Both the position numbers and the translations under genes were made by a program. This document shows, piece after piece, positions 7,157 to 14,439 of a stretch of 14,540 nucleotides of DNA (position 1 is its first letter; every line of letters begins with the position of its first letter). The notes under the pieces are model-generated. The model worked only from the letters and a program-made list of their open reading frames with translations. It ran no database searches and was not told the DNA's origin. This DNA comes from Acidobacteriota bacterium (GTDB lineage: Bacteria > Acidobacteriota > Terriglobia > UBA7540). The stretch spans positions 2,966 through 17,505 of the forward strand of contig PLWR01000562.1 in the NCBI GenBank assembly GCA_003165615.1, in the 5' to 3' direction.

Positions 7157-7215
7157 ATTGTTCAGCTTCCTCGCTGCGGCTTGAGCATTCATAATTCAGA
7201 CTTCTAGTCCTCTTG

Positions 7216-7237
7216 CCAACCGCGGAGGATTGGTTGG
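7216..7237. repeat. 6-bp inverted repeat CCAACC/GGTTGG
   Basis: Perfect inverted repeat with a 10-nt spacer in the wzm-wzt gap, 105 nt past the wzm stop on the transcript strand. No T-run follows on the minus strand, so it is a weak candidate for a terminator. It could fold in RNA; function is unknown. Confidence 0.3.
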
Positions 7238-7342
7238 TCCGCATCCGTCTTTGTTGGGCTGTAGTGGGCATCCGCCCTTTATCTACAATGCAAGCCGGGC
7301 GGCCGTTACGAATCGGCCCAAAAATGAAAAACAAATTTTGCT

Positions 7343-8200
7343 TTAGACGACGTCAGCAATCGTTCCTTCCATCCTATGAAAGAAGAGCGCCCCACCTACG
7401 ACCAAAAGAAGCACCACACCAAATGAGATGGCCAGCAATACCGTCGGGGGCTGCCCGCGCCCGGTCAAGCTCCAGCGAAACCCTTCGATGACGCCCGCCA
7501 TGGGGTTCAGCCCGTAAAGCCAACGCCATCGCTCCGGGACGAGGCTGCTCGGATACGCGACGGGAGAAGCGAACATCCAGAACTGCACGAGGAAAGGGAC
7601 TACGAAACGGACGTCCCGGTAAACCGCATCCAGAGTTGAGAGCCAAAGGCCCACCGCCAAGGCGGTCAAGAACGCCAGCAGCAGAAAAAGGGGAACCAGA
7701 AGCAGGGCCGGGCCAGGCTTGATTCGGTACCAGACCATGAGGCCCACAAAGACCAGGAAACTGATGGCGAAGTCCAGCAACCCTGAGGCCACGGCCGCCA
7801 AGGGGAGCACCAGACGAGGGAAATAAACTTTGGTAATAACGTGCTGTTGGTCCACCACGACGCCGGCGGCGCGCTGCAAAGAACTGGCAAAGTAAGTCCA
7901 GGGCAGCAGAGCGCTGTAGTAAAAGATGGGATAAGGCAGTCCGTGGGAAGGCATTTTGGCCAATTTCCCGAAGAAAAGGCTGAACACGACCATGGTCATG
8001 AAGGGCTGAATCACCACCCAGGCCGCCCCCATGGCGGTTTGCTTGTAGCGCACGGTGATGTCTCGCCAGACAAAGAAGTACAGCAACTCGCGCGCCGCCC
8101 AAAGCTCCTTGAAATCGATGTCCAGCCACCCGCGCGGCGGAGCGATACGCAGCACCGGCGGCTCAACCTGAACAACTTGCTCGGCAAGTGTATCTGTCAC
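7343..8200 (-). CDS. wzm: ABC-2 type polysaccharide export permease (Wzm type)
   Basis: Inner-membrane channel subunit that moves lipid-linked glycan outward, driven by Wzt. The 285-residue protein has a cytoplasmic N-terminus with the amphipathic segment FKELWAARELLYFFVWRDI (30-48) and RYKQTAMG (51-58), typical of ABC-2 sugar exporters. About six membrane segments follow (roughly 58-78, 92-110, 128-157, 164-190, 199-218 and 252-274). The DVRFVVPFLVQFWMF and LNPMAGVIEGFRWSL segments are family hallmarks. It starts with GTG at 8200, and the upstream gene ends in the same GTGA, a 4-nt overlap that implies coupling; GGGAG lies 13 nt upstream. The stop at 7343 is followed by an unusually long gap before wzt. 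Family assignment is firm; the substrate is not known. Confidence 0.94.
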   Translation of the reverse strand: MTDTLAEQVVQVEPPVLRIAPPRGWLDIDFKELWAARELLYFFVWRDITVRYKQTAMGAAWVVIQPFMTMVVFSLFFGKLAKMPSHGLPYPIFYYSALLPWTYFASSLQRAAGVVVDQQHVITKVYFPRLVLPLAAVASGLLDFAISFLVFVGLMVWYRIKPGPALLLVPLFLLLAFLTALAVGLWLSTLDAVYRDVRFVVPFLVQFWMFASPVAYPSSLVPERWRWLYGLNPMAGVIEGFRWSLTGRGQPPTVLLAISFGVVLLLVVGGALFFHRMEGTIADVV

Positions 8201-9714
8201 TTGGTTTCAGTTACTCCCTGCTCCTGTCTCAATTGGCGGACGTCTTCTTGCTCGATACGGTGCATCAGGCCTCTGCGGTTTTCAAAGTAGGTGGCAAGTT
8301 CGGTCCCGGCTTGCTGCGGCACCACAAGGAATTGATTGCGAACCATCTGCTTCCAGGAGATCGGTCCCCGGACCGGAACCATGTGGGTGCCCCACTGGAA
8401 GATGAAAGCCAGGTTCCAGAGGACGAGAAGAGCGGTGACGGAGCTTGCCCACGCCATCGCCTTTCGCTCATTTCCCAGCCATTGGGCGAACTCGCTGACG
8501 CAAACCGCCAAGCCTAATATGAAAACAGGCGTGAGTGAGATGAAGAACCGGTTGCCGAAAGAAGACAGTCCATCCCAGTTGGTATGGAAGGAGACCAGAA
8601 CCAAAAAAGCCAGAAATGAGATGAGAAGGTATGCGGCCAATTCCTTGTCGTGCTTTAGCATTAAGAACAAGCCACCCATCGCCAGAATCAGGATTGGCGT
8701 CCACGTGAGGAGGCCATGATCGGGGGAAAAAAGCACTTGGAGAAGCGCTGGCTTCATGCTCCATTCATGCGAGTATCCCAGATCGAAGAGATGGCCACAG
8801 ATAACCCTCCGGGTTATCAAGGTAGGCAGGAAGGCCACTACCAGCGCGAAGCCATAAGCGAGGTATGCCTTGAAGACCCTGCCCCTGGCGCCCCAATCGC
8901 GCTCACCATTTCGCCACTTCTTTCCATACTGCCGGACGGACCCCAGAAATGGTATCAACAGCAGCGCGATGTTCAGGTAGTAGACGTCGAGCATCAATCC
9001 CGACAACAAACCGAGGATCACCCACTGCGCCAGCGTTCTGCCTTGACGGGTCCGCTGCCAGTACCAGAGAAAAACCGCGACGGCAAACACCGAGTGGGCG
9101 TGTGACCAGGAGGGATTGAAGTACATGTAAACGGGGAGAGAGCTGGCGAACCAGATACCCAGGGTCGCCAGAAAAGCCCAGCACTCAGCGGTGTAGTGGC
9201 ACGCCCATCGAAAGGATATGAGCAAGCCCAGGAATCCGTAAAGTGCCGTGGCGAGGGCCATGGTAACGAGATAGGGCCGGGAATAGCCGTTCGCCTGGAC
9301 ACTGATCCCAAACCTCTGGAGCGTCAACAGAACGCCGTGGACCGGCACCAGAAAAGGCGCCCAAAGCATGGACGGCCCCACCGCAAAGTGATTGTCGAGA
9401 TGGCCGGTCTGCGTGTACAGGCGAGGGTCAATCGTGCCATCCGCAAGCACCCTGCCCATGGCGAAACTCTCGTTGGCAGACCGCCAGTCATTGGCGAAAT
9501 CCAGCTTATGCTCGACCAGAAGCGATCGGATGTAGGCGTAGTAGCCGACCCCGTCACCTCTGACCCAGGGGTTGACGAGGGGCAAAGTGAGGAAGAAGAC
9601 GAGCAGAAGAATCCTGGCGTATCGATGCCATAGGTGCGCCGCGCCCAGGCACTGCAGCGTGGGATCGGGCGATCTATCGTGGGTCACCAACGGGGCCTGG
9701 ATCACCTGACTCAA
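8197..9714 (-). CDS. Multi-pass GT-C-like membrane glycosyltransferase, function unassigned
   Basis: A 505-residue integral membrane protein with about ten or more hydrophobic segments starting at 33-50. The first external loop has RGDGVGYY (52-59), with an aspartate where GT-C enzymes place a catalytic or metal-linked acid, then DFANDW (72-77). Later segments SPDHGLLTWTP (330-340) and WDGLSSFGNRFF (380-391) resemble uncharacterised GT-C-like proteins of glycan loci. Such enzymes use polyprenyl-phosphate sugars on the periplasmic face, so a late modification of the exported glycan is plausible; this is inference. It overlaps wzm by 4 nt. The start is uncertain: TTG at 9714 is the only start codon after an in-frame stop upstream until GTG at 9705, and neither has a clear Shine-Dalgarno sequence. 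A flippase or O-antigen ligase/polymerase is less likely given the RGDG loop. Confidence 0.75.
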   Translation of the reverse strand: MSQVIQAPLVTHDRSPDPTLQCLGAAHLWHRYARILLLVFFLTLPLVNPWVRGDGVGYYAYIRSLLVEHKLDFANDWRSANESFAMGRVLADGTIDPRLYTQTGHLDNHFAVGPSMLWAPFLVPVHGVLLTLQRFGISVQANGYSRPYLVTMALATALYGFLGLLISFRWACHYTAECWAFLATLGIWFASSLPVYMYFNPSWSHAHSVFAVAVFLWYWQRTRQGRTLAQWVILGLLSGLMLDVYYLNIALLLIPFLGSVRQYGKKWRNGERDWGARGRVFKAYLAYGFALVVAFLPTLITRRVICGHLFDLGYSHEWSMKPALLQVLFSPDHGLLTWTPILILAMGGLFLMLKHDKELAAYLLISFLAFLVLVSFHTNWDGLSSFGNRFFISLTPVFILGLAVCVSEFAQWLGNERKAMAWASSVTALLVLWNLAFIFQWGTHMVPVRGPISWKQMVRNQFLVVPQQAGTELATYFENRRGLMHRIEQEDVRQLRQEQGVTETK

Positions 9715-9737
9715 TATGCCGTTTTCGCTGTCGTCCT

Positions 9738-9759
9738 GGCAGCAAGCTCACGCGCTGCC
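9738..9759 (-). other. Hairpin just upstream of the GT-C-like gene
   Basis: Perfect inverted repeat GGCAGC/GCTGCC (9738-9743 and 9754-9759) with a 10-nt loop, in the 88-nt gap before the GT-C-like gene. It ends about 24 nt before the TTG start and has no following T-run, so a terminator is unlikely. It may affect translation of a gene that already has a weak start; this is speculation. Confidence 0.3.
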
Positions 9760-9802
9760 TGAGGTTCCCGATGCGGCGGGGGCCCGGCACAGTAACTCAC
9801 GC

Positions 9803-10795
9803 CTATTGCGAGGGGGCGGTTTGAACCACCGGCGTTCGCGCCGCAATGTGAGCGCTCACTTTATCGACAATCACAGGAAGGGGCATGGAGGGACGGAAGT
9901 TCGTAAGCCGCACTAGCTTTTCCAACGACGGGACCCGCCGGGCCATGTCCTCAAAGCCCGGTTCGTACGCCTGGTCGTAAGGAATGTATTGAATGGCCGA
10001 GACGCTGCTGGTTCGCTGTTTGACCAGCAAGGCCAATTCTTCAATGGTAATTTCGTGGTCGTTGCCGATATTCACCACTTCGCCCACCGCCCGATCCGTG
10101 TCCATCAATTTCAGGATCGCCTCGATGACGTCCCCAACATAGCCAAAGCAGCGGCTCTGCCCGCCTGTCCCAAATACGGTCATGGGCAAACCGTCCAAGG
10201 CTTGACTAACGAAAGTGGGCAGCACCATTCCGTAACGGCCCGTCTGGCGGGGCCCCACGGTGTTGAACAGTCTGCCGATCACGATCGGCAGCCTTTTTTC
10301 TTTCCAGTAAGCCAGGGCAAGAAATTCGTCCAGAGCCTTGGAAGCAGCGTAGGACCAACGTGACTTCACCGTGGGGCCCAGAGTGGTGTCATCATCCTCA
10401 CAGAAGGGCACCTTGTTGTTCTTGCCGTAAACCTCGGAGGTGGAGGCAATGAAAACCAGCTTGCCCTTCCTGGCGGCGGCTTCCAAAACCAACTCTGTCC
10501 CCTTGACATTGGTTTCAATGGTGCGAACCGGACTTTCAATAATCCGCCGAACCCCCACCGCCGCCGCCAGGTGATAAACGACGTCGGACTCGTCAACCAC
10601 CTCCGCCAGGAGGTGACGGTTCATCACGCTATCAAAGAAACATTGCAGGGCGCCGTTCGCCCGCAAGTGGCGGAGATTATCAACGGACCCGGTGCTCAGA
10701 TCGTCCAGGATAATAACCCGGTCGCCGCGCAAAAGCAGGGCTTCCGCCAGATGCGACCCGATGAATCCCGCCCCACCTGTTATCAATGAAACCAT
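9803..10795 (-). CDS. NAD-dependent sugar-nucleotide epimerase/dehydratase
   Basis: Extended short-chain dehydrogenase/reductase acting on a nucleotide sugar in the cytoplasm, supplying a donor for the glycosyltransferases. The NAD-binding TGGAGFIG lies at residues 6-13, followed by an acidic residue after the second strand (ILDDLSTGS), which prefers NAD. STSEVYG (118-124) gives the catalytic serine/threonine region, and YAASK (149-153) gives the Tyr-Lys pair. RLFNTVGPRQ (175-184) contacts the nucleotide. The 330-residue length suits UDP-sugar 4-epimerases, dehydratases or UDP-glucuronate decarboxylases; sequence alone does not separate these, so no symbol is given. The frame opens at a TTG at 10813, but AGGGAG lies nine bases before ATG 10795, which begins directly with the Rossmann strand, so this start is chosen. 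It lies between wzc and the GT-C-like gene. Confidence 0.92.
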   Translation of the reverse strand: MVSLITGGAGFIGSHLAEALLLRGDRVIILDDLSTGSVDNLRHLRANGALQCFFDSVMNRHLLAEVVDESDVVYHLAAAVGVRRIIESPVRTIETNVKGTELVLEAAARKGKLVFIASTSEVYGKNNKVPFCEDDDTTLGPTVKSRWSYAASKALDEFLALAYWKEKRLPIVIGRLFNTVGPRQTGRYGMVLPTFVSQALDGLPMTVFGTGGQSRCFGYVGDVIEAILKLMDTDRAVGEVVNIGNDHEITIEELALLVKQRTSSVSAIQYIPYDQAYEPGFEDMARRVPSLEKLVRLTNFRPSMPLPVIVDKVSAHIAARTPVVQTAPSQ

Positions 10796-10804
10796 AGATC
10801 CGTT

Positions 10805-10810
10805 CTCCCT
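10805..10810 (-). promoter_or_regulatory. Ribosome binding site fixing the epimerase start
   Basis: AGGGAG on the minus strand, 9 nt before ATG 10795. It overlaps the alternative TTG at 10813, which shows that the TTG is part of the leader rather than the start. Confidence 0.7.
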
Positions 10811-10949
10811 CAAAACGATGATCCAACCCTGCGGTAATGATCAAGCCTGGCGGGCGAGGACGGCGCGGCCCCCCCGGTCTTTTTATTGCATTCCAGGGGA
10901 TAAATCCGCCCCATCACTTCACCCGGATTCCGGATCCGGCCTGCGGCCG

Positions 10950-13211
10950 CTATCCCGAGGAGCGGTCGCCGCCATGGGCATAATACTTGTTATTCGTATA
11001 TGAATAGTGACCGTGGTAATACCTATACCCATAATATCCATCACGGGCGGCATCCACCTTGTTCAGGACCGTCCCAATAATCCTGCCCCCCGCGTGTTCG
11101 ATGATCCGGCAGGCGCGGCTTAGGGCTGCGCGCGAAGTCATTTCGCATTCCACGATCATGACCACACCATCCACGAGGCTGGAGACAATGGTGGCGTCAG
11201 TAACCGGCAATATAGGGGGCGAGTCGATGATGATGTGATCAAAATCCTGCCGCAGCCGCTTGACCAGGTCTTCCATTTTTGTTGAGCACAGCAGCTCGGC
11301 GGGATTGGGAGGGATGGGGCCGCTGGGCAGGATCACAAGACCAGACATCCCTTCGATTTTGTACAGGAGTTCATGCCCATACTCATAGGTGCCGGTGAGA
11401 ACTCCCGAAAGCCCCCTGTTGAGAGTCAACCTCAAGGCCTTCGCAATGCCGGGGCGACGCATGTCTCCATCGATCAGGAGCACGCGCCCCCCTTTCTGGG
11501 CCATGGAGAGAGAGAGATTCAACGCGGTTACCGTCTTTCCTTCGTTGGGTTGAGAACTGGTAATCAACAGCACCTGCGGCGGCCGATCGGCGGTCGAAAG
11601 CAGAATGGAGGTGCGAAGTGCCCGATAGGCTTCGGAAATGGGACCGCCAGGTATCTTAATAACTGCCATTGCCGCGGCGGGTCGCGAATCGTGACTCTTG
11701 AGGGGTATGCGCTTGATGGTGGACGAGGATGGACGGGGCAGTCCGAAATTTACATGGGCGATGGGAACAATTGCCAGGGTGGGAAGATCGGTAAGTTTCT
11801 CGATCTCTTGGGCGCTCTTGATGGAATTGTCCAGCGCCTCCCGGGTTAAGGCCAAGGCTACCCCCAACCCCAAACCTGCCGCCATCGCAAACATGACATT
11901 ACGCATCTTGTCCGGCCGGATGGGAGCCGTCGGGGGCACGGCCCGGTCGATAACGTGGATGTTGGTTGCCCGCAAGCCGGCGGAAACATTGGCATCCTTC
12001 AGGTGGGCAAGCAAGCTATCGTAAAGCTGTTGATTGGATTCAAATTCCCGCTTCAGCAAATTGTGCTCAATCAGCAACTGATTGACCTTCTCCACCTCCA
12101 CATTCTGTTTCTTTACGGCCTCCGAGAGAATTTTCTCCCGCTGGCTGGCAGCCTGGTATTCGCTGCGGATGTTTTCTACCGCACGCTTCCTTTCCCGCAC
12201 CACCAGCGACTCCAGATCCTTCAGTTGGTCCTGAATGGCAAGCGCTTTGGGATAGGTCGGCCCGTAGCGCGACGATACTTCCGAGTACTGCTCTTTCAAA
12301 TCAACTTCTTTGGCTTCCAGGCCACTTAGGAGGCTACTCGATTGAATGAACCCCACTTGCGCCTCATTCTCCTCAACCATCTTGTAAACCGATTCCCTCG
12401 CCATGCGGTCGGTTTGGGCGCTATTGAAGCTCTTGTTCAGGTCCTCCAGTCTGGCTTCGGCAACAGTTTGCTTGTCGCCCACGCTTACGATGTCGTTTCG
12501 CCGCTCATAATCCACCATCGCTTGCTCGGATTTTTCCACTTTCACTTTCAATTCATCCAGCCTCTGCTCCATCCATCCGGTCGCCTGCCGGCTGGCGTCA
12601 TACTTCGTGCGAAAATTATATTCGATATAGTTCTCGACCAGCGTGTTCACGACGGCAGCCGCCTGTTTGGGATCAGTACTCTCATATTTCACCAGTATCA
12701 TGCGGGTGTCCTTTGCCAACTCCACTTGGAGGTGACCTTGGAATGCGCGGATAGCTGGAATTTGCATCGCCATGGGAGTCCCCATGACTTTACCGCCGGA
12801 CTTCTCCGATCCACCCAACCCTAATGCCTGTATCGTATCCCACGCCAGTTCGTCACTTTGCAGGATGCTGACCTGCGTGGCCAGAAATACATCGTCGGCT
12901 TCCCCCGTCTTGAAGAGGTCATTCAACGACTGCAAGAGTGGAACTTCGGATTCCACATCGACTCGAGACATGGCCTGGTAAACGGGCAGCATCTTAAAGG
13001 AGTAGAAAGCTACCAATGCCGTAAGGACCAGCGCGGTGGCGAGAATGAGCCATTGATGTTTCACCAAAAGGTCCCATACAGCGCGGAACTGACCGAAGGC
13101 ATCGATCTCGCCGATCTCAATACTCCTGGTCACTGGGATGCGCCGGTCGCGCGAGTCGCCAGGACCAAGGGTGGGGTGATTATAGGGAGCTAACTCTTTG
13201 TTTCCAAGCAT
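10950..13211 (-). CDS. wzc: Wzc-type chain-length regulator with fused BY-kinase
   Basis: Inner-membrane polysaccharide co-polymerase and bacterial tyrosine autokinase that controls chain length and links export to Wza. A 50-residue cytoplasmic N-terminus leads to TM1 (about 54-70). A periplasmic domain rich in coiled coil (about 205-405) follows, then the proline-rich PPTAPIRP (426-433) and TM2 (about 437-456). The cytoplasmic kinase has the octamer-forming EAYRALRTS (527-535), Walker A SSQPNEGKT (552-560), Walker A' LLIDGDMRRP (578-587) and Walker B IIIDSPP (660-666). The tail ends in a cluster of nine tyrosines (residues 726-744) mixed with histidines and glycines, the expected autophosphorylation site. 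At 753 residues it is a full fused PCP-2a protein. GAGG lies 7 nt upstream of the ATG. It lies directly after wza and upstream of the epimerase. All kinase motifs look intact. Confidence 0.96.
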   Translation of the reverse strand: MLGNKELAPYNHPTLGPGDSRDRRIPVTRSIEIGEIDAFGQFRAVWDLLVKHQWLILATALVLTALVAFYSFKMLPVYQAMSRVDVESEVPLLQSLNDLFKTGEADDVFLATQVSILQSDELAWDTIQALGLGGSEKSGGKVMGTPMAMQIPAIRAFQGHLQVELAKDTRMILVKYESTDPKQAAAVVNTLVENYIEYNFRTKYDASRQATGWMEQRLDELKVKVEKSEQAMVDYERRNDIVSVGDKQTVAEARLEDLNKSFNSAQTDRMARESVYKMVEENEAQVGFIQSSSLLSGLEAKEVDLKEQYSEVSSRYGPTYPKALAIQDQLKDLESLVVRERKRAVENIRSEYQAASQREKILSEAVKKQNVEVEKVNQLLIEHNLLKREFESNQQLYDSLLAHLKDANVSAGLRATNIHVIDRAVPPTAPIRPDKMRNVMFAMAAGLGLGVALALTREALDNSIKSAQEIEKLTDLPTLAIVPIAHVNFGLPRPSSSTIKRIPLKSHDSRPAAAMAVIKIPGGPISEAYRALRTSILLSTADRPPQVLLITSSQPNEGKTVTALNLSLSMAQKGGRVLLIDGDMRRPGIAKALRLTLNRGLSGVLTGTYEYGHELLYKIEGMSGLVILPSGPIPPNPAELLCSTKMEDLVKRLRQDFDHIIIDSPPILPVTDATIVSSLVDGVVMIVECEMTSRAALSRACRIIEHAGGRIIGTVLNKVDAARDGYYGYRYYHGHYSYTNNKYYAHGGDRSSG

Positions 13212-13218
13212 GTTATTT

Positions 13219-13222
13219 CCTC
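13219..13222 (-). promoter_or_regulatory. Ribosome binding site of wzc
   Basis: GAGG (in GAGGAAATAAC) ends 7 nt before the ATG at 13211, a good distance for initiation, and supports this start. Confidence 0.6.
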
Positions 13223-13277
13223 GGCTTAGAGCCTATTGGCAACCACATCGTTGAAACAATAACCTCATTGAATTCTT

Positions 13278-13302
13278 TCCCTTAATGTCAGGCGAAAAGG
13301 GA
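13278..13302 (-). other. Weak inverted repeat between wza and wzc
   Basis: TCCCTT/AAGGGA (13278-13283 and 13297-13302) with a 13-nt spacer begins 3 nt after the wza stop. The stem is short and no T-run follows on the transcript strand, so it is at best a weak attenuator or RNA-processing element lowering wzc relative to wza. Confidence 0.25.
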
Positions 13303-13305
13303 TTC

Positions 13306-14394
13306 CTAATGGACGACAAGGGCAGTAGTAGCTGCGGCGCCAACAACTTCCCCGGGTACAGCAGTGAGTGTGTGTAACGCCTTCTTTCCGCCGCTGCCCG
13401 GGATGAAGAGGATGTCGTTCGCCTGCAATTTGACATCGGGTGATCGCCCGGCGAGTATGTCCTTCAGATTAAGGGCGATCTCCTCGCGTCCATTCGCCGC
13501 CTTAGGGTCCTTCCGAATGATCATCGCTTTACTCTTGTTGGCGACACTGGTTACGTCACCCGAGATGGCCAAGGCGCGCAGAACGGTCAATTCATCATGA
13601 CTGTTCTTAAGGGTGTAGCCCCCCGGACTCCTGACTTCACCCAGTATGTAAAAAACCCCGGCCCTCTCCACGGACACGCGGTCCCCCGGCCACACGGTGA
13701 TCGTCGAGGCAGGATCATTACCATCCATAACCTTCTTCAAATCAATGGTCACCGTCGGGGCTGTCAGCCCACCCTCCATTTGGAGATCCCGCAGGGCGAG
13801 GGCGCCACGTGTAATGGTGACGGTAGCCCCCGCGTCGTCGGCTAACCCGCCACAGCGCGCGAGAACATCGACCAATTTTTGCTGCCAGGTCATAGGAAGT
13901 ACCTGGGGAGCCTTCACGGCCCCGTCTACAGATATTGAACTGTTCCGCGATTGTGTGACTGAGACGGCGATTTCCGGGCGCCGCAGGCGGCCGGACTGGC
14001 GGAATGCTTCCTCCATCGCGCGCGCGACCTGGTCAGGAGTCAACCCTGCCACCTGGAGAGGATTGGGAAGCAAAGGGACGATAATGGTTCCGGCCGGGCT
14101 TACCGTGTAAGTGTGGGTAAGCTCCGGCACATCGTAAACATAGACATCCAACACGTCACCCGGATTGATCAATAATTCAACGGACTGAGACGCGGGGGAA
14201 GGTGCGGCCGGCGGTGTCGGCAATATCGGAGCAGACGCGGCCGGCTTCACCCCCTGCGCAGGATCCTGAGCTATTAGAATTGCGTGCGGGCTGATTAAGA
14301 TGAATACAAGCGTGAGGACCAGAAAGAGATTTACTACCGGAAATCGTCCAAGCACACCTATCCGTTCCAGGATTCGAGAGATTTTGTTGCTCAT
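13306..14394 (-). CDS. wza: Wza-type polysaccharide export protein (Poly_export and SLBB domains)
   Basis: Probable outer-membrane or periplasmic export protein that carries the finished polysaccharide out of the cell. Residues 19-42 are a hydrophobic signal-type segment, followed by a proline/alanine-rich linker (46-70). The Poly_export domain covers about 73-148, beginning INPGDVLDVYVYDVPEL. Two SLBB beta-grasp domains follow (about 152-245 and 246-333), the second with GEVRSPGGYTL. The protein ends in about 28 residues without recognised motifs. At 362 residues it is slightly shorter than E. coli Wza. The signal segment lacks a lipobox cysteine, so it is probably not a lipoprotein, unlike classical Wza. 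The ATG at 14394 is chosen over the TTG at 14418 because GAGGAG lies 7 nt upstream. It is the first gene of the visible operon, followed by wzc. Confidence 0.93.
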   Translation of the reverse strand: MSNKISRILERIGVLGRFPVVNLFLVLTLVFILISPHAILIAQDPAQGVKPAASAPILPTPPAAPSPASQSVELLINPGDVLDVYVYDVPELTHTYTVSPAGTIIVPLLPNPLQVAGLTPDQVARAMEEAFRQSGRLRRPEIAVSVTQSRNSSISVDGAVKAPQVLPMTWQQKLVDVLARCGGLADDAGATVTITRGALALRDLQMEGGLTAPTVTIDLKKVMDGNDPASTITVWPGDRVSVERAGVFYILGEVRSPGGYTLKNSHDELTVLRALAISGDVTSVANKSKAMIIRKDPKAANGREEIALNLKDILAGRSPDVKLQANDILFIPGSGGKKALHTLTAVPGEVVGAAATTALVVH

Positions 14395-14401
14395 GGCGTG
14401 A

Positions 14402-14407
14402 CTCCTC
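14402..14407 (-). promoter_or_regulatory. Ribosome binding site fixing the wza start
   Basis: GAGGAG on the minus strand, 7 nt before ATG 14394. It lies inside the longer open frame that starts at TTG 14418, so that longer start is unlikely. Confidence 0.75.
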
Positions 14408-14422
14408 TTCGTAATCAACCAG

Positions 14423-14439
14423 CGCCTCGGCAGGAGGCG
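14423..14439 (-). other. Leader hairpin upstream of wza
   Basis: Perfect 6-bp stem CGCCTC/GAGGCG with a 5-nt loop, ending about 15 nt before the wza Shine-Dalgarno sequence. It lies in the 5' leader of the first visible gene and could affect mRNA stability or translation. The rest of the leader (14440-14540) holds an AT-rich TATAAC on the transcript strand (14519-14524), but its matching -35 would fall outside the window, so no promoter is called. Confidence 0.35.

Larger units (their letters stand above)
7034..7342. other. 309-nt non-coding gap between wzm and wzt
   Basis: No plausible gene in either strand. It contains a degenerate heptad array, two related dyads, several short inverted repeats, and an AT-rich stretch directly after the wzm stop (7320-7345). 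wzm and wzt are usually adjacent or overlapping, so this gap looks like an insertion or a separate control region. No confident promoter hexamers were found for the minus strand. Confidence 0.6.

Noticed and set aside
7266..7277. GGGC-ATCC-GCCC hairpin in the wzm-wzt gap, followed by TTT on the plus strand
   Set aside because: A 4-bp stem is too weak, and the T-run is on the strand opposite to the genes.
10796..10949. GC-rich spacer with CCGGATCCGG palindrome (10930-10939) and a 7-base C run
   Set aside because: The palindrome is short and expected in GC-rich DNA. No stem followed by a minus-strand T-run is present, so neither a terminator nor an operator is supported.
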